The position numbers and the translations under genes are program-made. 64,000 nucleotides of DNA from Neorhodopirellula lusitana. GTDB lineage: Bacteria > Planctomycetota > Planctomycetia > Pirellulales > Pirellulaceae. Where the stretch lies: NCBI RefSeq assembly GCF_900182915.1, contig NZ_FXUG01000004.1:371498-435497 (forward strand), read 5' to 3'. Positions 19,588 to 31,393 of the stretch are shown here, in pieces. Within the stretch, counting starts at the first letter, position 1. Each line of letters begins with the position of its first letter. The notes beneath the pieces were generated by a model. The model made no database searches. It saw nothing but the letters and a program-made list of their open reading frames with translations, and was not told where the DNA came from.

Positions 19588-21120
19588 ATGCCCCACTCTT
19601 CTTCGCTACACCATCGCCGTTCCCGCGTCGCTATTCATTGCTTCCGCGGCATATTGCCCTGCATACTGCTGTTGCTAATCGGCAATAGCAGCGGGCCCCA
19701 CAACTTCTGGCTGGGGACTCCAGCGTTCGCCCAGACAAGCGAAATGGAGGAAATGGAAGCCTCCATGCGAGAGGGCGAGCCTGGCGAAGACGCAGCCCCG
19801 ATTCCGACCACCCAAACCGGCAGCGATCCAAGCGTGATTTGGCGGATGGTCGAGCCAGATTTCTCTAACCTCAGCACCGAATTGGCCCGTTTAGCCGCCC
19901 CGCCGACCGTAGCCCCGCAACCGCTTCGCACCGGCCCCGTGCTTCTGAATGAGTCGCACGTGGCGTTCCGCTACGGGAATTTGCCGCTCGCTGAAGAACT
20001 ATTCTTTGCCCACTTGGCGTTAGGCGGCGATGCGGCGGCCGAAGATCTCGATGCGATTCAGTTCAGCCCGCTGCTACGGCGCCCCACGTGGCACCTTCGC
20101 TGGGGCATGGCACTGGGCGTTTCAGGCGACACCGACGTGACCGATTTTCACCCCGTACTGGACGATGGTGAGCATGGCGATGGACAGCACGGGGACGGAG
20201 GACCTGATCGCCAATCGCGGGATGAACAGGACGCGATGAACGAACAATTCGAGGACGAACCGGAATTCATGGAAGACGAATTCTCGGATGAGTCCAGGTT
20301 TGACGGGCCAATGAACGAAAGAGACAGGCCGGCTCCAACCACCCAAACCGCACCCCCAGCCCAGACCACCGATCCCAAAATCGAGATGCGATTGTCGGAA
20401 TTGACCGGAATTGTGGGGCATACGCTCACCCAGGGCATGCAAAGTCGGTTTGAATCCGGCAAGCTCGGCTCGGCGTTTCAACAAATCAAGGAAGACCCGG
20501 CCGACGAAGGGTTCACCGTTGGCGGCGAAGTCGTGAACGCCGGCGACATGCCGATGTGGGTGCCAGGCATCGTCTACCTTGGTGAAGGCAATGTGCGTGA
20601 AATGTCCCAAAAGGCGATCGAGGAAAAGCTTGAGTTCCTGCTTTTCGTGGCGGTCAATTTGAAGCGATTTCGCAACGATGACGTCGAAAACATCTGCCGA
20701 GTGAAGGTCGTTGATTGCAAATCAGGCAAAACCCTGATCGCATCCGGAGCCGTCGACAACCGAGAAATCGCGAGGCTGACGGGACGGCCACAAACGCTCG
20801 TCGACAAACAACTCGAATCGTTCTGGAAAATCATCGATTCTCGAACCGGCTTGACTCCCTTACCAGCACTCTCGCCCGAAATTGCTCGACGGCGAATTAC
20901 CCAGCTAATGGAAGATGCCTCCGTTTCGACCCTGCGGAAGCTGGCCGAAATCCAGGTATTGCATCGCAAAGGCTGGCTCACCGACGCAGAACGAGAAGAA
21001 TCCTTCCAAATCTTGCTCGGCAAAACCGGCATCCAAATCCTGTACGCCCCCACCCGCGATGCGGTCCCGATTTTGCGGAACCTCGCTCGACAAGCGATCC
21101 AGCGGCCCTCGGACTCCTGA
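19588..21120 (+). CDS. Secreted protein of unknown function
   Basis: A 510-residue protein. The ATG at 19588 places an Arg/His-rich n-region before a hydrophobic stretch (ILPCILLLLIGNSS) and a likely signal-peptidase site after AFAQ; the frame is open to an ATG at 19462, but that would bury the signal. A Pro- and Asp/Glu-rich region (residues ~190-265) separates two folded parts. The C-terminal half has no motif that I recognise. It is divergent from the dockerin gene across ~275 bp. I cannot assign a function. Confidence 0.8.
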   Translation: MPHSSSLHHRRSRVAIHCFRGILPCILLLLIGNSSGPHNFWLGTPAFAQTSEMEEMEASMREGEPGEDAAPIPTTQTGSDPSVIWRMVEPDFSNLSTELARLAAPPTVAPQPLRTGPVLLNESHVAFRYGNLPLAEELFFAHLALGGDAAAEDLDAIQFSPLLRRPTWHLRWGMALGVSGDTDVTDFHPVLDDGEHGDGQHGDGGPDRQSRDEQDAMNEQFEDEPEFMEDEFSDESRFDGPMNERDRPAPTTQTAPPAQTTDPKIEMRLSELTGIVGHTLTQGMQSRFESGKLGSAFQQIKEDPADEGFTVGGEVVNAGDMPMWVPGIVYLGEGNVREMSQKAIEEKLEFLLFVAVNLKRFRNDDVENICRVKVVDCKSGKTLIASGAVDNREIARLTGRPQTLVDKQLESFWKIIDSRTGLTPLPALSPEIARRRITQLMEDASVSTLRKLAEIQVLHRKGWLTDAEREESFQILLGKTGIQILYAPTRDAVPILRNLARQAIQRPSDS

Positions 21121-21540
21121 TCGGGCCGACCATGGATCCGACACCCCGGCCCCGTCTACAGCCATCTTAATCTCGCCAACAGGCATCTTAATGACGGGCA
21201 ACGGAACTCTGGCGACAACTAACGAAGCCAGTCACTGGCACTAAAAGATCAACGGCCAACAGGACAAACAGTGTCCCTTTGAGGGCATGAGAGTATCGAG
21301 CAACTCCGCTGGATCTTCGCCGATGGGGATGCCAGATTGTCGCGGCTGGCAGACTGGGGCCGTCCGATGCCGGAAATCCCGCAAACCAGCCCCCCACTTG
21401 CGGTCTTTCTACCCTGTTCTTGTAGGCACCATACCTTGTTCAGATTGCCGTATTCTGACTACAGTATTGGACCGCAAGAGTTGCAAAAGCTACTGACCAA
21501 AATCTTCGCACTGTGAGGCCGGGGAGTTTTCCCGTTTTTG
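21121..21540. other. Leader region upstream of aceE
   Basis: A 420-bp gap without a credible gene. Any aceE promoter must lie here. The last ~100 bp are AT-richer, around TTGTTCAGATTGCCGTATTC, but no convincing -35/-10 pair was found. A purine-rich GAGGCCGGGGAG stretch lies shortly before the aceE start. Confidence 0.4.
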
Positions 21541-24273
<2,733 letters not shown>

Positions 24274-24287
24274 CGGCGATGCCGCAA

Positions 24288-24372
24288 GATGTCAGACTCC
24301 CGACGACAGATGTCAGCGACGCCGCTGTTACCTGTTCGTCGGGCCGGCATCTGATCACTGTCATCTGACATC
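24288..24372 (+). other. Nested inverted repeat in the aceE-aceF gap
   Basis: Outer arms GATGTCAGA (24288-24296) and TCTGACATC (24364-24372) and inner arms CCCGACGA (24299-24306) and TCGTCGGG (24336-24343) are perfect complements in nested order. RNA of this gap could therefore fold into a two-tier hairpin between the aceE and aceF coding regions. It has no T-run. A role in processing or in setting E1/E2 ratios is inference. Confidence 0.6.
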
Positions 24373-24392
24373 AATTCCTGAAAGCAACTCTC

Positions 24393-25763
24393 ATGCAAGT
24401 CAAACTCCCTGAACTCGGCGATGGCATCGAATCTGGCGATGTCCTTGAAATTTTTGTAGCCGTTGGCGACGTCGTCACCGCAGGTCAAGACATCGTTGAA
24501 ATGGAAACGGACAAGGCAACCGTGCCCGTCCCGACCAATGTCGCCGGCAAGGTGACTGCGATTTCAGTCAACGAAGGCGATACAGTTGCCATCGGTGGCG
24601 TGCTCATCGAAGTCGAAGCGGAAGCTGGCGCGGAAACCGCTGCACCTGCTCCGGCCGCACCCGAACCTGCCGCCCCAGCGCCCGAGACGCCAGCGCCGGC
24701 CGCACCAGAACCACCCGCCGCCAAGGCACCGGAGCCCGCGCCGACCCCGGCACCTGCCGCTCCAGCCCCAGCAGCCCCGACACCGCCGCCCGCATCTGCA
24801 CCGGCCGCCGAGGCCGCTGCACCTGTCTCGGGTGAATCCATTCCAGCTGGTCCCGCCATCCGCCGTTTCGCTCGCGAAACAGGCGTCAACTTGGCAAACG
24901 TTCCTGGCACCGGACCGGGTGGACGGATCACCCGCGACGATGTGCTGGCCGTTGTTCGTACCGTCAGCCAAGCGAAGGCGGCCGCACCAGCGAAAACGGC
25001 TTCCGCTCGACCGGCTGCTAACCCGGACTTGCCAGGCACCGCCGACCAAGATGAATACGGCCCGATCCGCGTAGAGCGAATGAGCAAGATCCGTAAAACG
25101 ATCTCCGCTCAAATGCACCGCTCGTGGTCCAACGTGCCTCGCGTGACCAACTTCGACGATGCCGACATCTCCGACCTCGAGCGACTTCGCCAAAGCAGCA
25201 AGGAAGATTACGCTGCCCAAGGCTTGAAGCTGACCACGATGCCGTTCTTGATCAAGGCGGTTGCCACCGCGCTGCGTCACCATCCATCCATGAACGCGGT
25301 CATCGATTCCGAAAATGAACAAGTGATCTACAAGGATTACGTCAACATCGGAATTGCGGTCGACACGGACCGTGGCCTGGTCGTGCCAGTCTTGCCCGAC
25401 GCCGATCGCATGGGCATTCCAGACATCGCACGAGCATTGGCTGAAACAGCCGGAAAAGTTCGCGGCGGTCAATTCGGCATGAACGATCTGAAGGGCGGCA
25501 CCTTCACGATCAGTAACCTGGGCGCGATCGGTGGTCAATACAGCACCCCAATCGTGAACATCCCTGAAGTCGCAATTCTGTTGGTGGGACGCTCGCGTAA
25601 GCTGCCTGTTGTCATGCCCGACGATTCGATTCAGCCACGTCTGATGATGCCTTTGAGCTTGTCGTACGACCACCGGCTTGTCGACGGCGGGACCGCAGCA
25701 CGGTTCTTGAACGACGTCATTGGTTTCCTACAAGCTCCCAGCCGCTTGCTGCTAGCACTCTAA
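24393..25763 (+). CDS. aceF: Pyruvate dehydrogenase E2, dihydrolipoyl acetyltransferase
   Basis: A 456-residue protein. A single lipoyl domain covers residues ~1-76, with the lipoylated Lys in VEMETDKATVPVP. A long Ala/Pro-rich hinge follows (~80-145). The peripheral subunit-binding domain lies at ~150-190 (AIRRFARETGVNLANVPGTG), and the acyltransferase domain fills the rest, with the catalytic SYDHRLVDGG motif near the C-terminus. One lipoyl domain rather than the three of E. coli is the minimal form. It passes acetyl groups from AceE to CoA. The E3 gene is not in this window. Confidence 0.96.
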   Translation: MQVKLPELGDGIESGDVLEIFVAVGDVVTAGQDIVEMETDKATVPVPTNVAGKVTAISVNEGDTVAIGGVLIEVEAEAGAETAAPAPAAPEPAAPAPETPAPAAPEPPAAKAPEPAPTPAPAAPAPAAPTPPPASAPAAEAAAPVSGESIPAGPAIRRFARETGVNLANVPGTGPGGRITRDDVLAVVRTVSQAKAAAPAKTASARPAANPDLPGTADQDEYGPIRVERMSKIRKTISAQMHRSWSNVPRVTNFDDADISDLERLRQSSKEDYAAQGLKLTTMPFLIKAVATALRHHPSMNAVIDSENEQVIYKDYVNIGIAVDTDRGLVVPVLPDADRMGIPDIARALAETAGKVRGGQFGMNDLKGGTFTISNLGAIGGQYSTPIVNIPEVAILLVGRSRKLPVVMPDDSIQPRLMMPLSLSYDHRLVDGGTAARFLNDVIGFLQAPSRLLLAL

Positions 25764-25937
25764 GGCCAAAGACTTAATGGAGCCTGTTTCCGCACAGGCA
25801 CCTAACCAGGACCATCATTCTCACACGGCGCACGTCTTTGACGTTGCGTCGTTTTCGTTTATCTGTCGAAGGCTGTCTGGCGAACGAAATCGCTAGACGC
25901 CGCTTGAGCCCTCCATTGCAGGATGTAAACCAATTCC

Positions 25938-26726
25938 ATGGACGGTCACTCGACGGTGGACAATCCACCAACCCGCAGCCCTCAGGCCGACAACGCACCC
26001 GCCGAAAACCCAAGAACCGACGCGCCACGAACCCTGGTTGGAATCTGCACTTACAACGAAGCAGGGAACATCCGCGAAATGCTCGCTCGTGTCGCGGCCG
26101 CATTGCCCGATGCTGACATCTTAGTGGTTGACGATGGTTCGCCCGACGGCACCGCCGAGTTAGTCAGGCAGTTTGCGGCTCAGCATTCGGCCCCCGGAAA
26201 CGTGAACTGTCACGTACGAAAAGATCGCGGCCTCGGTGGCGCGATCCGAGCGGCGATGCAAACAGCGATCACCGAACGCTACCAACTGTTCTGCAACCTT
26301 GACGCGGACCTTTCACACGACCCAGCGGATTTACCGCGATTGGTCCAGGCGGTACTCGAATCCGATGTGGATGTCGCGGTCGGGTCACGCTACGTGCCGG
26401 GTGGACAAATCCACGGTTGGCCGACCCGCCGTAAATGGATGAGTCGCTTCATCAATTCACTGGCAAAACGCAAAGCGAACCTTCCCGTCAACGATGCCAG
26501 TGGCTCGTTCCGGTGCTACCGCGTCGCCTGCCTAGAACGCCTGGATTGGCAAGCGGAGTGGTCCAACGGCTATTCGTTCATCCAGCAAATTCTGCTTCGG
26601 CTCAAGAAGCTCGGCGCCACCTTCACGGAAGTTCCCATCACGTTTACTGAACGCGTTCAAGGCAACAGCAAGCTGGACCTTCGCGAAGCCGTTCGCTCAG
26701 GCTGGACCGTGCTTCGGCTCAGCTAG
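25938..26726 (+). CDS. Family 2 glycosyltransferase, polyprenol-phosphate mannosyltransferase-like
   Basis: A 262-residue cytoplasmic glycosyltransferase. The N-terminal GICTYNEAGNIREML, the VVDDGSPDGT nucleotide-binding segment, the metal-binding NLDADLSHDP and the acceptor region VGSRYVPGG match dolichol/polyprenol-phosphate mannose synthases (GT2, DPM1 type) without a C-terminal membrane domain. It would charge a polyprenyl phosphate with a hexose from GDP- or UDP-sugar. The first ~30 residues before TLVGICTYNE look disordered, so a later start cannot be excluded, but no nearer ATG fits. Confidence 0.9.
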   Translation: MDGHSTVDNPPTRSPQADNAPAENPRTDAPRTLVGICTYNEAGNIREMLARVAAALPDADILVVDDGSPDGTAELVRQFAAQHSAPGNVNCHVRKDRGLGGAIRAAMQTAITERYQLFCNLDADLSHDPADLPRLVQAVLESDVDVAVGSRYVPGGQIHGWPTRRKWMSRFINSLAKRKANLPVNDASGSFRCYRVACLERLDWQAEWSNGYSFIQQILLRLKKLGATFTEVPITFTERVQGNSKLDLREAVRSGWTVLRLS

Positions 26727-26748
26727 CATCTCCACCAAAACCAACCTC

Positions 26749-26776
26749 CTAGCTGGGCTCGCCAGAGCTCAGGCAG
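26749..26776 (-). repeat. REP-like palindromic element, copy 1
   Basis: The stretch beginning CTAGCTGGGCTCGCCAGAG and ending TCAGGCAG matches, in reverse orientation, the element at 49333-49362 at nearly every position. It lies just after the glycosyltransferase stop in a 294-bp gap. The same core, TAGCnGnnnTCGCCAGA, recurs at 49215 and 57466, so this is a dispersed repeat family. Confidence 0.65.
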
Positions 26777-27020
26777 AACCGCATCGCCCCCGAAGCCTGG
26801 ATATCCCGAAGCCTGGCTAAACCGGCTACCACAGAACCAGGAAGCCCAATCGCGGCAATTCGATCGCTTCCACCGTTTCCGGTCGTTGTTGTTTCCATCG
26901 GGTCGACGAAACGCGGCCGGGCGGCGATAACTACGCATCGCCGCACATGGAAATCGGATCCCGAATCCAAAAACCTCGCGGAATCCCCCGCCTCAATCGC
27001 ACTAACCCCAAGAAACTTTG

Positions 27021-28112
27021 ATGGAAGCCGGAATCGTTGGCTTGCCGAACGTTGGCAAAAGCACATTGTTTAACGCTCTGACATGCAGCGTTGCCGCCCA
27101 AAGTGCCAACTACCCGTTTTGCACAATTGAGCCGAACGAGGGGATCGTCAGCGTGCCTGATCCTCGTTTGTCTCGGATCACGAAGTACATCGTTCCGCAG
27201 AAGATCATTCCGGCGGCGTTGAAACTGGTCGATATTGCTGGGATTGTGAAGGGAGCTGCTGAGGGCGAAGGCCTGGGCAACAAGTTCCTGTCGCACATCC
27301 GCCAAGTCGACGCGATCATGCAGGTCGTCCGCTGCTTCGAAGATCCCGACGTGACCCACGTCGCGGGCAACGTCGATCCGATCGCCGATATCGACACGAT
27401 CGAAACCGAACTCGTCCTCGCGGACATGCAAACACTGGAAAACGCGTTACCGAAAGCCCAGCGATCGGCCCGCGGTGGTGACAAAGAAGCGATTTTGCGA
27501 GTAGCGGCGATCGAGAAGTGCAACGCACACTTGGAATCGGAGCAACCACTTCGCACGCTTGTTCTTCCCGAAACGGAAGCACTGGCGATTTCCAGTTACG
27601 GTCTAATGACAGCCAAGCCGATTTTGTACGTCGCCAACGTGGATGAGACCGACCTGGAAGGCAAGCACGAACTGGTCGACCGCGTCCGCGAACACGCAGC
27701 TAAAACGGGAGCCGGAGTGGCCTGTGTTTGTGCGAAACTCGAAGCCGAGATCGCGGAACTTGACGAAGAAGACCGAGCTGAGATGCTTTCGGATGTTGGC
27801 CTCGAAGAACCGTCTCTCAACGTCATCGCCCGGGAAACCTACAAGACACTGGGCCTACAAAGCTTCTTCACCGCTGGAGAAACCGAAGTTCGCGCCTGGC
27901 CCGTTCCGGTCGGTGCAACCGGACCCCAAGCCGCCGGCGTGATCCACAGCGACTTTGAACGCGGTTTTATCCGAGCGGAAATCTATCAAGTTGACGACCT
28001 GGAACAGTACAAGTCTGAAAAGGAAATTCGAGCCGCCGGAAAACTGCGAATCGAAGGGAAGGCGTACGTCATGCAAGACGGCGACATTTGCCACTTCCTG
28101 TTTAACGTCTAA
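27021..28112 (+). CDS. ychF: Ribosome-binding ATPase YchF
   Basis: A 363-residue Obg-family P-loop protein. It has the Walker A motif [14 protein letters not shown] near the start, [20 protein letters not shown] as switch II, NVDE in place of NKxD (the change that makes YchF prefer ATP), a coiled-coil insertion, and a C-terminal TGS domain. YchF binds the 70S ribosome and influences translation start and stress response. The length is typical. The ATG at 27021 is preferred over the adjoining TTG. Confidence 0.97.
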   Translation: MEAGIVGLPNVGKSTLFNALTCSVAAQSANYPFCTIEPNEGIVSVPDPRLSRITKYIVPQKIIPAALKLVDIAGIVKGAAEGEGLGNKFLSHIRQVDAIMQVVRCFEDPDVTHVAGNVDPIADIDTIETELVLADMQTLENALPKAQRSARGGDKEAILRVAAIEKCNAHLESEQPLRTLVLPETEALAISSYGLMTAKPILYVANVDETDLEGKHELVDRVREHAAKTGAGVACVCAKLEAEIAELDEEDRAEMLSDVGLEEPSLNVIARETYKTLGLQSFFTAGETEVRAWPVPVGATGPQAAGVIHSDFERGFIRAEIYQVDDLEQYKSEKEIRAAGKLRIEGKAYVMQDGDICHFLFNV

Positions 28113-28176
28113 GCCGTAGGACTGCGTGAACGAAATACACGTGATCCCAGGTCAAAATCCTTCCACTGAGGTTTGC

Positions 28177-28770
28177 ATGAACAAAATGATGATCCCTATC
28201 CTGTTCGCCATTCTCACCGCCATTTTTTGGGGGTGCTACGGCCCGACGATTGGAAACGCCCAAACGCCTCGCGTGAACGGCAAGCCACTTCTACCGCCCG
28301 AAGGCTGGACATCGTTCAAGCCTTATGTCTTCATCGGCATCGCCTACCTCGTGATCGCGATCGCTGGCGGATTGGTCATGATGAAAGTCAAAGGCGACAG
28401 CTTCTCGTTCACCGGCGATCACTTCCCAACCATGAAATGGGGATTCCTTGCCGGAACGCTGGGCGCTTTCGGAGCCCTTTGCCTAACGACCGCCATGATG
28501 ACCAGTCGCGGCAACGCCTTGCTGGTCATGCCCATCGTGTTCGGCGGGGCCGTATCAGTGACGGCCTTGGTTTCTGTCTTGCGACTTCATGAAGCCACCA
28601 CGGTTTCACCGATGCTATGGATTGGCATGCTACTGACCGTCGTGGGAGTCGTCGTCACCGCGATGAACACACCGCACGGCCACGCCGCAGTCAAAAAACC
28701 GGTAGAGGCCGTCGCTTCGGCACCAGCCGATCTGGACCCGGCAGCGATCCCGCCGTCCCAGGACTCCTAG
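28177..28770 (+). CDS. EamA-like small multi-pass membrane protein
   Basis: A 197-residue protein from ATG 28177, with about five hydrophobic helices (IPILFAILTAIFWGCYGP; FIGIAYLVIAIAGGLVMM; then three more up to residue ~175) and a polar Ala/Pro tail. The arrangement resembles half of a drug/metabolite transporter (EamA) unit. The frame opens at GTG 28126, but that would put 17 polar residues ahead of the first helix. It lies 64 bp after ychF. The substrate is unknown. Confidence 0.75.
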   Translation: MNKMMIPILFAILTAIFWGCYGPTIGNAQTPRVNGKPLLPPEGWTSFKPYVFIGIAYLVIAIAGGLVMMKVKGDSFSFTGDHFPTMKWGFLAGTLGAFGALCLTTAMMTSRGNALLVMPIVFGGAVSVTALVSVLRLHEATTVSPMLWIGMLLTVVGVVVTAMNTPHGHAAVKKPVEAVASAPADLDPAAIPPSQDS

Positions 28771-28870
28771 AGTTCGAAGACAGGCAAGAAACCAGGTTCC
28801 GGCCGCAGTGGAATTCGACAGAATCCACTGCAATCAATCGGCCTCACGAATCCCAGCGAATCAACTTCAC

Positions 28871-28885
28871 CCTCCCACTGGGAGG
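28871..28885. repeat. Short perfect palindrome
   Basis: CCTCCCACTGGGAGG is a perfect 7-bp inverted repeat around one base, in a 243-bp gap with no gene. It is of the kind found in dispersed planctomycete intergenic repeats. No second copy was noticed in this window. Confidence 0.4.
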
Positions 28886-29013
28886 CCGGCGTAAAGAGAA
28901 GAGGGCCAAGCCTGGCTCTGCCATCGAATCCCTTCCCGGCGTGAAAGCCGCTTGCGATGCCGGTATGACGAAGGCAACGCCCCCAACTCATCAGTTCAGG
29001 TTGAAGCACAGCA

Positions 29014-29385
29014 ATGGCCCCGTCTGATCCTATTGAGCCTGCTCTCGATCCCATGGAACGTATCCGCGGGATTGACTGCGAACTCACCCACGTCTGGATG
29101 GTCCGCACGTTTCTCAAACACTGCGACGAAGCCGAAGAAGACGACGACCTACGCGAAGTCGTCAGAGACCTTTACGACTTCATTTTGGCAGTAGGCCCCG
29201 TCGATGCCGTCGACGATCCAGCGACCTACTTAAAGATGGCCAAGAAGAAACTGCGCCGCCTTCGCGGTGCAACGGAACTCTACGAAGCCATCCAACCCGA
29301 GGTCAGCGGCCACACCAACTTCATCATGGCCGCCCGATCACTGCGACTGGCCGTCAACAAAATCGAGCAACTCGTCACATCGTAG
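29014..29385 (+). CDS. Conserved-looking small hypothetical protein
   Basis: A 123-residue helical, acidic protein without signal peptide or membrane segment. The central stretch has DLYDFILAVGPVDAVDDPATYLKMAKKKLRRL and a C-terminal SLRLAVNKIEQLV helix. Codon use and amino-acid composition look genuine. The ATG at 29053 is an alternative start. I do not recognise the family. It lies alone between the membrane protein gene and convergent gltX. Confidence 0.65.
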   Translation: MAPSDPIEPALDPMERIRGIDCELTHVWMVRTFLKHCDEAEEDDDLREVVRDLYDFILAVGPVDAVDDPATYLKMAKKKLRRLRGATELYEAIQPEVSGHTNFIMAARSLRLAVNKIEQLVTS

Positions 29386-29544
29386 CGTTTGACCTGGCCT
29401 GAATACGCATTCGTGAGTCATGCACTCGCAGTCCAATGCCCCAGGCAACATAACGACCGGCCAAATCACTGCCTGCGACGCCTTTGCAGGCGTGCGTGAT
29501 GAGGCACCGAACCGATAGCAAGCTGTCTTAAAACCAGTCTCAGC

Positions 29545-31104
29545 CTATGCCTCGGCGAGACCTGCCAAGGTGCGGTCGATTCGGGCCAGGGTTCGTTCTT
29601 TGCCCAGGACGTTCAGCGTTTCGAACATGCCAAAGCCTCCCGCTGCACCAGTGGTGGCGACTCGCAGGGCGTGGATGATGTCACCGATTCCAATCGATTC
29701 GTTTTCACAGAACTGCTTGACTTCGACTTCAATCGCTTCGGTGCCGAAGTCGGTCACGCCTTCCAAATGCGTGCGTAGCTTGCCCAGCAACTCACCCGCT
29801 CGCTCCGGCTTCACCAAGCGCTTTTGGTACGCCTTCTGGTTAACGTCGTAATCGTCGATGAAGCAGTAATCGAAGTCGATGATATCGCCGCCCATCTTCA
29901 GCCGATCGCCGGCCGCTGCCACCACGGCACCCAACTGCTGCTCGGACGCTGCGTCCCCCTCGGTGAACCATCCTGCGGCCGCCGCGAATGGCTTCACTCG
30001 TTCGGTTCGCTCTTCGTCACTCAGGGCCGCGAAGGCATCGCCTTGGAACGACGACAACTTCGCCGGATCAAACGAAGCGGGAGCCTTATTGACTCGCTCC
30101 AGCTTGAAGAGTTCGATCATTTCATCCCGCGTGAACTTTTCGCGTTCTCCGTCGAGGGACCAGCCCAATAACATCAAATAGTTCAACAGGGCATCAGGCA
30201 AGAATCCGATCTCTCGATAGAAATCGACCAACACTGGATTGAACGTGTCGGCATCGGTTTGCATCTTGCATCGCTCGGCGATCGCTTGACCGCGTGCCAT
30301 CAGGTTGGCGAAGTCGCGATTCTTCAAATACTTATCAAGCTTCCGCTTGCTTAGCTTTGCTGTGCCACCCGGTTCGGCAACGTAGGGCAAGTGAGCGTAA
30401 GTCGGCAACGGATAACCGAGCGACTCAGCGATGAAGATTTGGCGAGGCGTGTTGGGCAGGTGCTCCGCCGCACGCACAACATGGGTGATTTCGAAAGCAT
30501 GATCGTCCACAACGCTGGCCAAGTGATACAGCGGGCTACCATCGGCACGAGCGATGACATGATCCGGCTCGCCGGCCCAATCGACGGTCACTTCGCCTCG
30601 AATCAGGTCATTCATCACGCACTGGCCCTCGCGTGGCATCTTCAGCCGCACGATGCCTTCGCGGCCTTCCGCTTCGAAGCGAGCAACGTCAGCATCCGAT
30701 TCGGCCATCCAGCGACGATCGTAAACAAAGTTACCGCCTTCTTCGCGAGCCGCGTCGCGAAGAACCTGCAACTCTTCTGGCTTGGCAAAATCCTTGTACG
30801 CGTGGCCTGACTCCAGCAACTTCGCAATTGCTTCGCGGTACAGATCGCCTCTTTCGGATTGAAAATACGGTCCGTGCGGGCCGCCCACCTCTGGCCCCTC
30901 GTCCCAGTCCATCCCGAGCCAGCGGAATCCGGCCAGGATGGGCTCGAGAGCGGCTTCGACGTTACGCCCAGCGTCGGTGTCGTCGATACGAAGCACAAAT
31001 TGGCCACCGGTTTGCTTAGCCAGCAACCAGTTGAACAAAGCGGTACGGACGCCGCCGATATGCAGGTATCCGGTCGGGCTGGGCGCGAAACGAGTGCGAA
31101 TCAT
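29545..31104 (-). CDS. gltX: Glutamyl-tRNA synthetase
   Basis: A 519-residue class I aminoacyl-tRNA synthetase. It begins [20 protein letters not shown], which includes the HIGH-type motif, and carries [11 protein letters not shown] as the KMSKS-type loop. It charges tRNA-Glu, and possibly tRNA-Gln as well if the cell uses GatCAB. The true start is ATG 31104; the frame is open to 31155 but the extension is not conserved-looking. It diverges from lolC across 289 bp. Confidence 0.96.
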   Translation of the reverse strand: MIRTRFAPSPTGYLHIGGVRTALFNWLLAKQTGGQFVLRIDDTDAGRNVEAALEPILAGFRWLGMDWDEGPEVGGPHGPYFQSERGDLYREAIAKLLESGHAYKDFAKPEELQVLRDAAREEGGNFVYDRRWMAESDADVARFEAEGREGIVRLKMPREGQCVMNDLIRGEVTVDWAGEPDHVIARADGSPLYHLASVVDDHAFEITHVVRAAEHLPNTPRQIFIAESLGYPLPTYAHLPYVAEPGGTAKLSKRKLDKYLKNRDFANLMARGQAIAERCKMQTDADTFNPVLVDFYREIGFLPDALLNYLMLLGWSLDGEREKFTRDEMIELFKLERVNKAPASFDPAKLSSFQGDAFAALSDEERTERVKPFAAAAGWFTEGDAASEQQLGAVVAAAGDRLKMGGDIIDFDYCFIDDYDVNQKAYQKRLVKPERAGELLGKLRTHLEGVTDFGTEAIEVEVKQFCENESIGIGDIIHALRVATTGAAGGFGMFETLNVLGKERTLARIDRTLAGLAEA

Positions 31105-31393
31105 GGTCAATATTGCTAAGGGATTTCGTAGACAGGCGAACTCCCCCCAAGCCACTGCGACATTTCAGGGCCTGGCTGGAAGATTCCGCTAACTGGAAGA
31201 TTCCGCTAAGGATGAACGCGACAACCGGAATCGGCTAGCCCACAGCCCGCCGACTGGCCATTTTTGACGTTGTTGCGAGTCCAGCCCCACGCGTAGACTA
31301 CAAATTGATGTCGCTCGGTCACGAAGGAAATCGCCGTGTTTTAGGCGGCCGACTCGACCGAACTGGACAATTCACACTCGCAAAGGCACACGG

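Noticed and set aside
24564..25673. 369-residue ORF antisense to aceF
   Set aside because: Shadow of aceF with a Gly/Arg/Cys-rich stretch opposite the Ala/Pro hinge.
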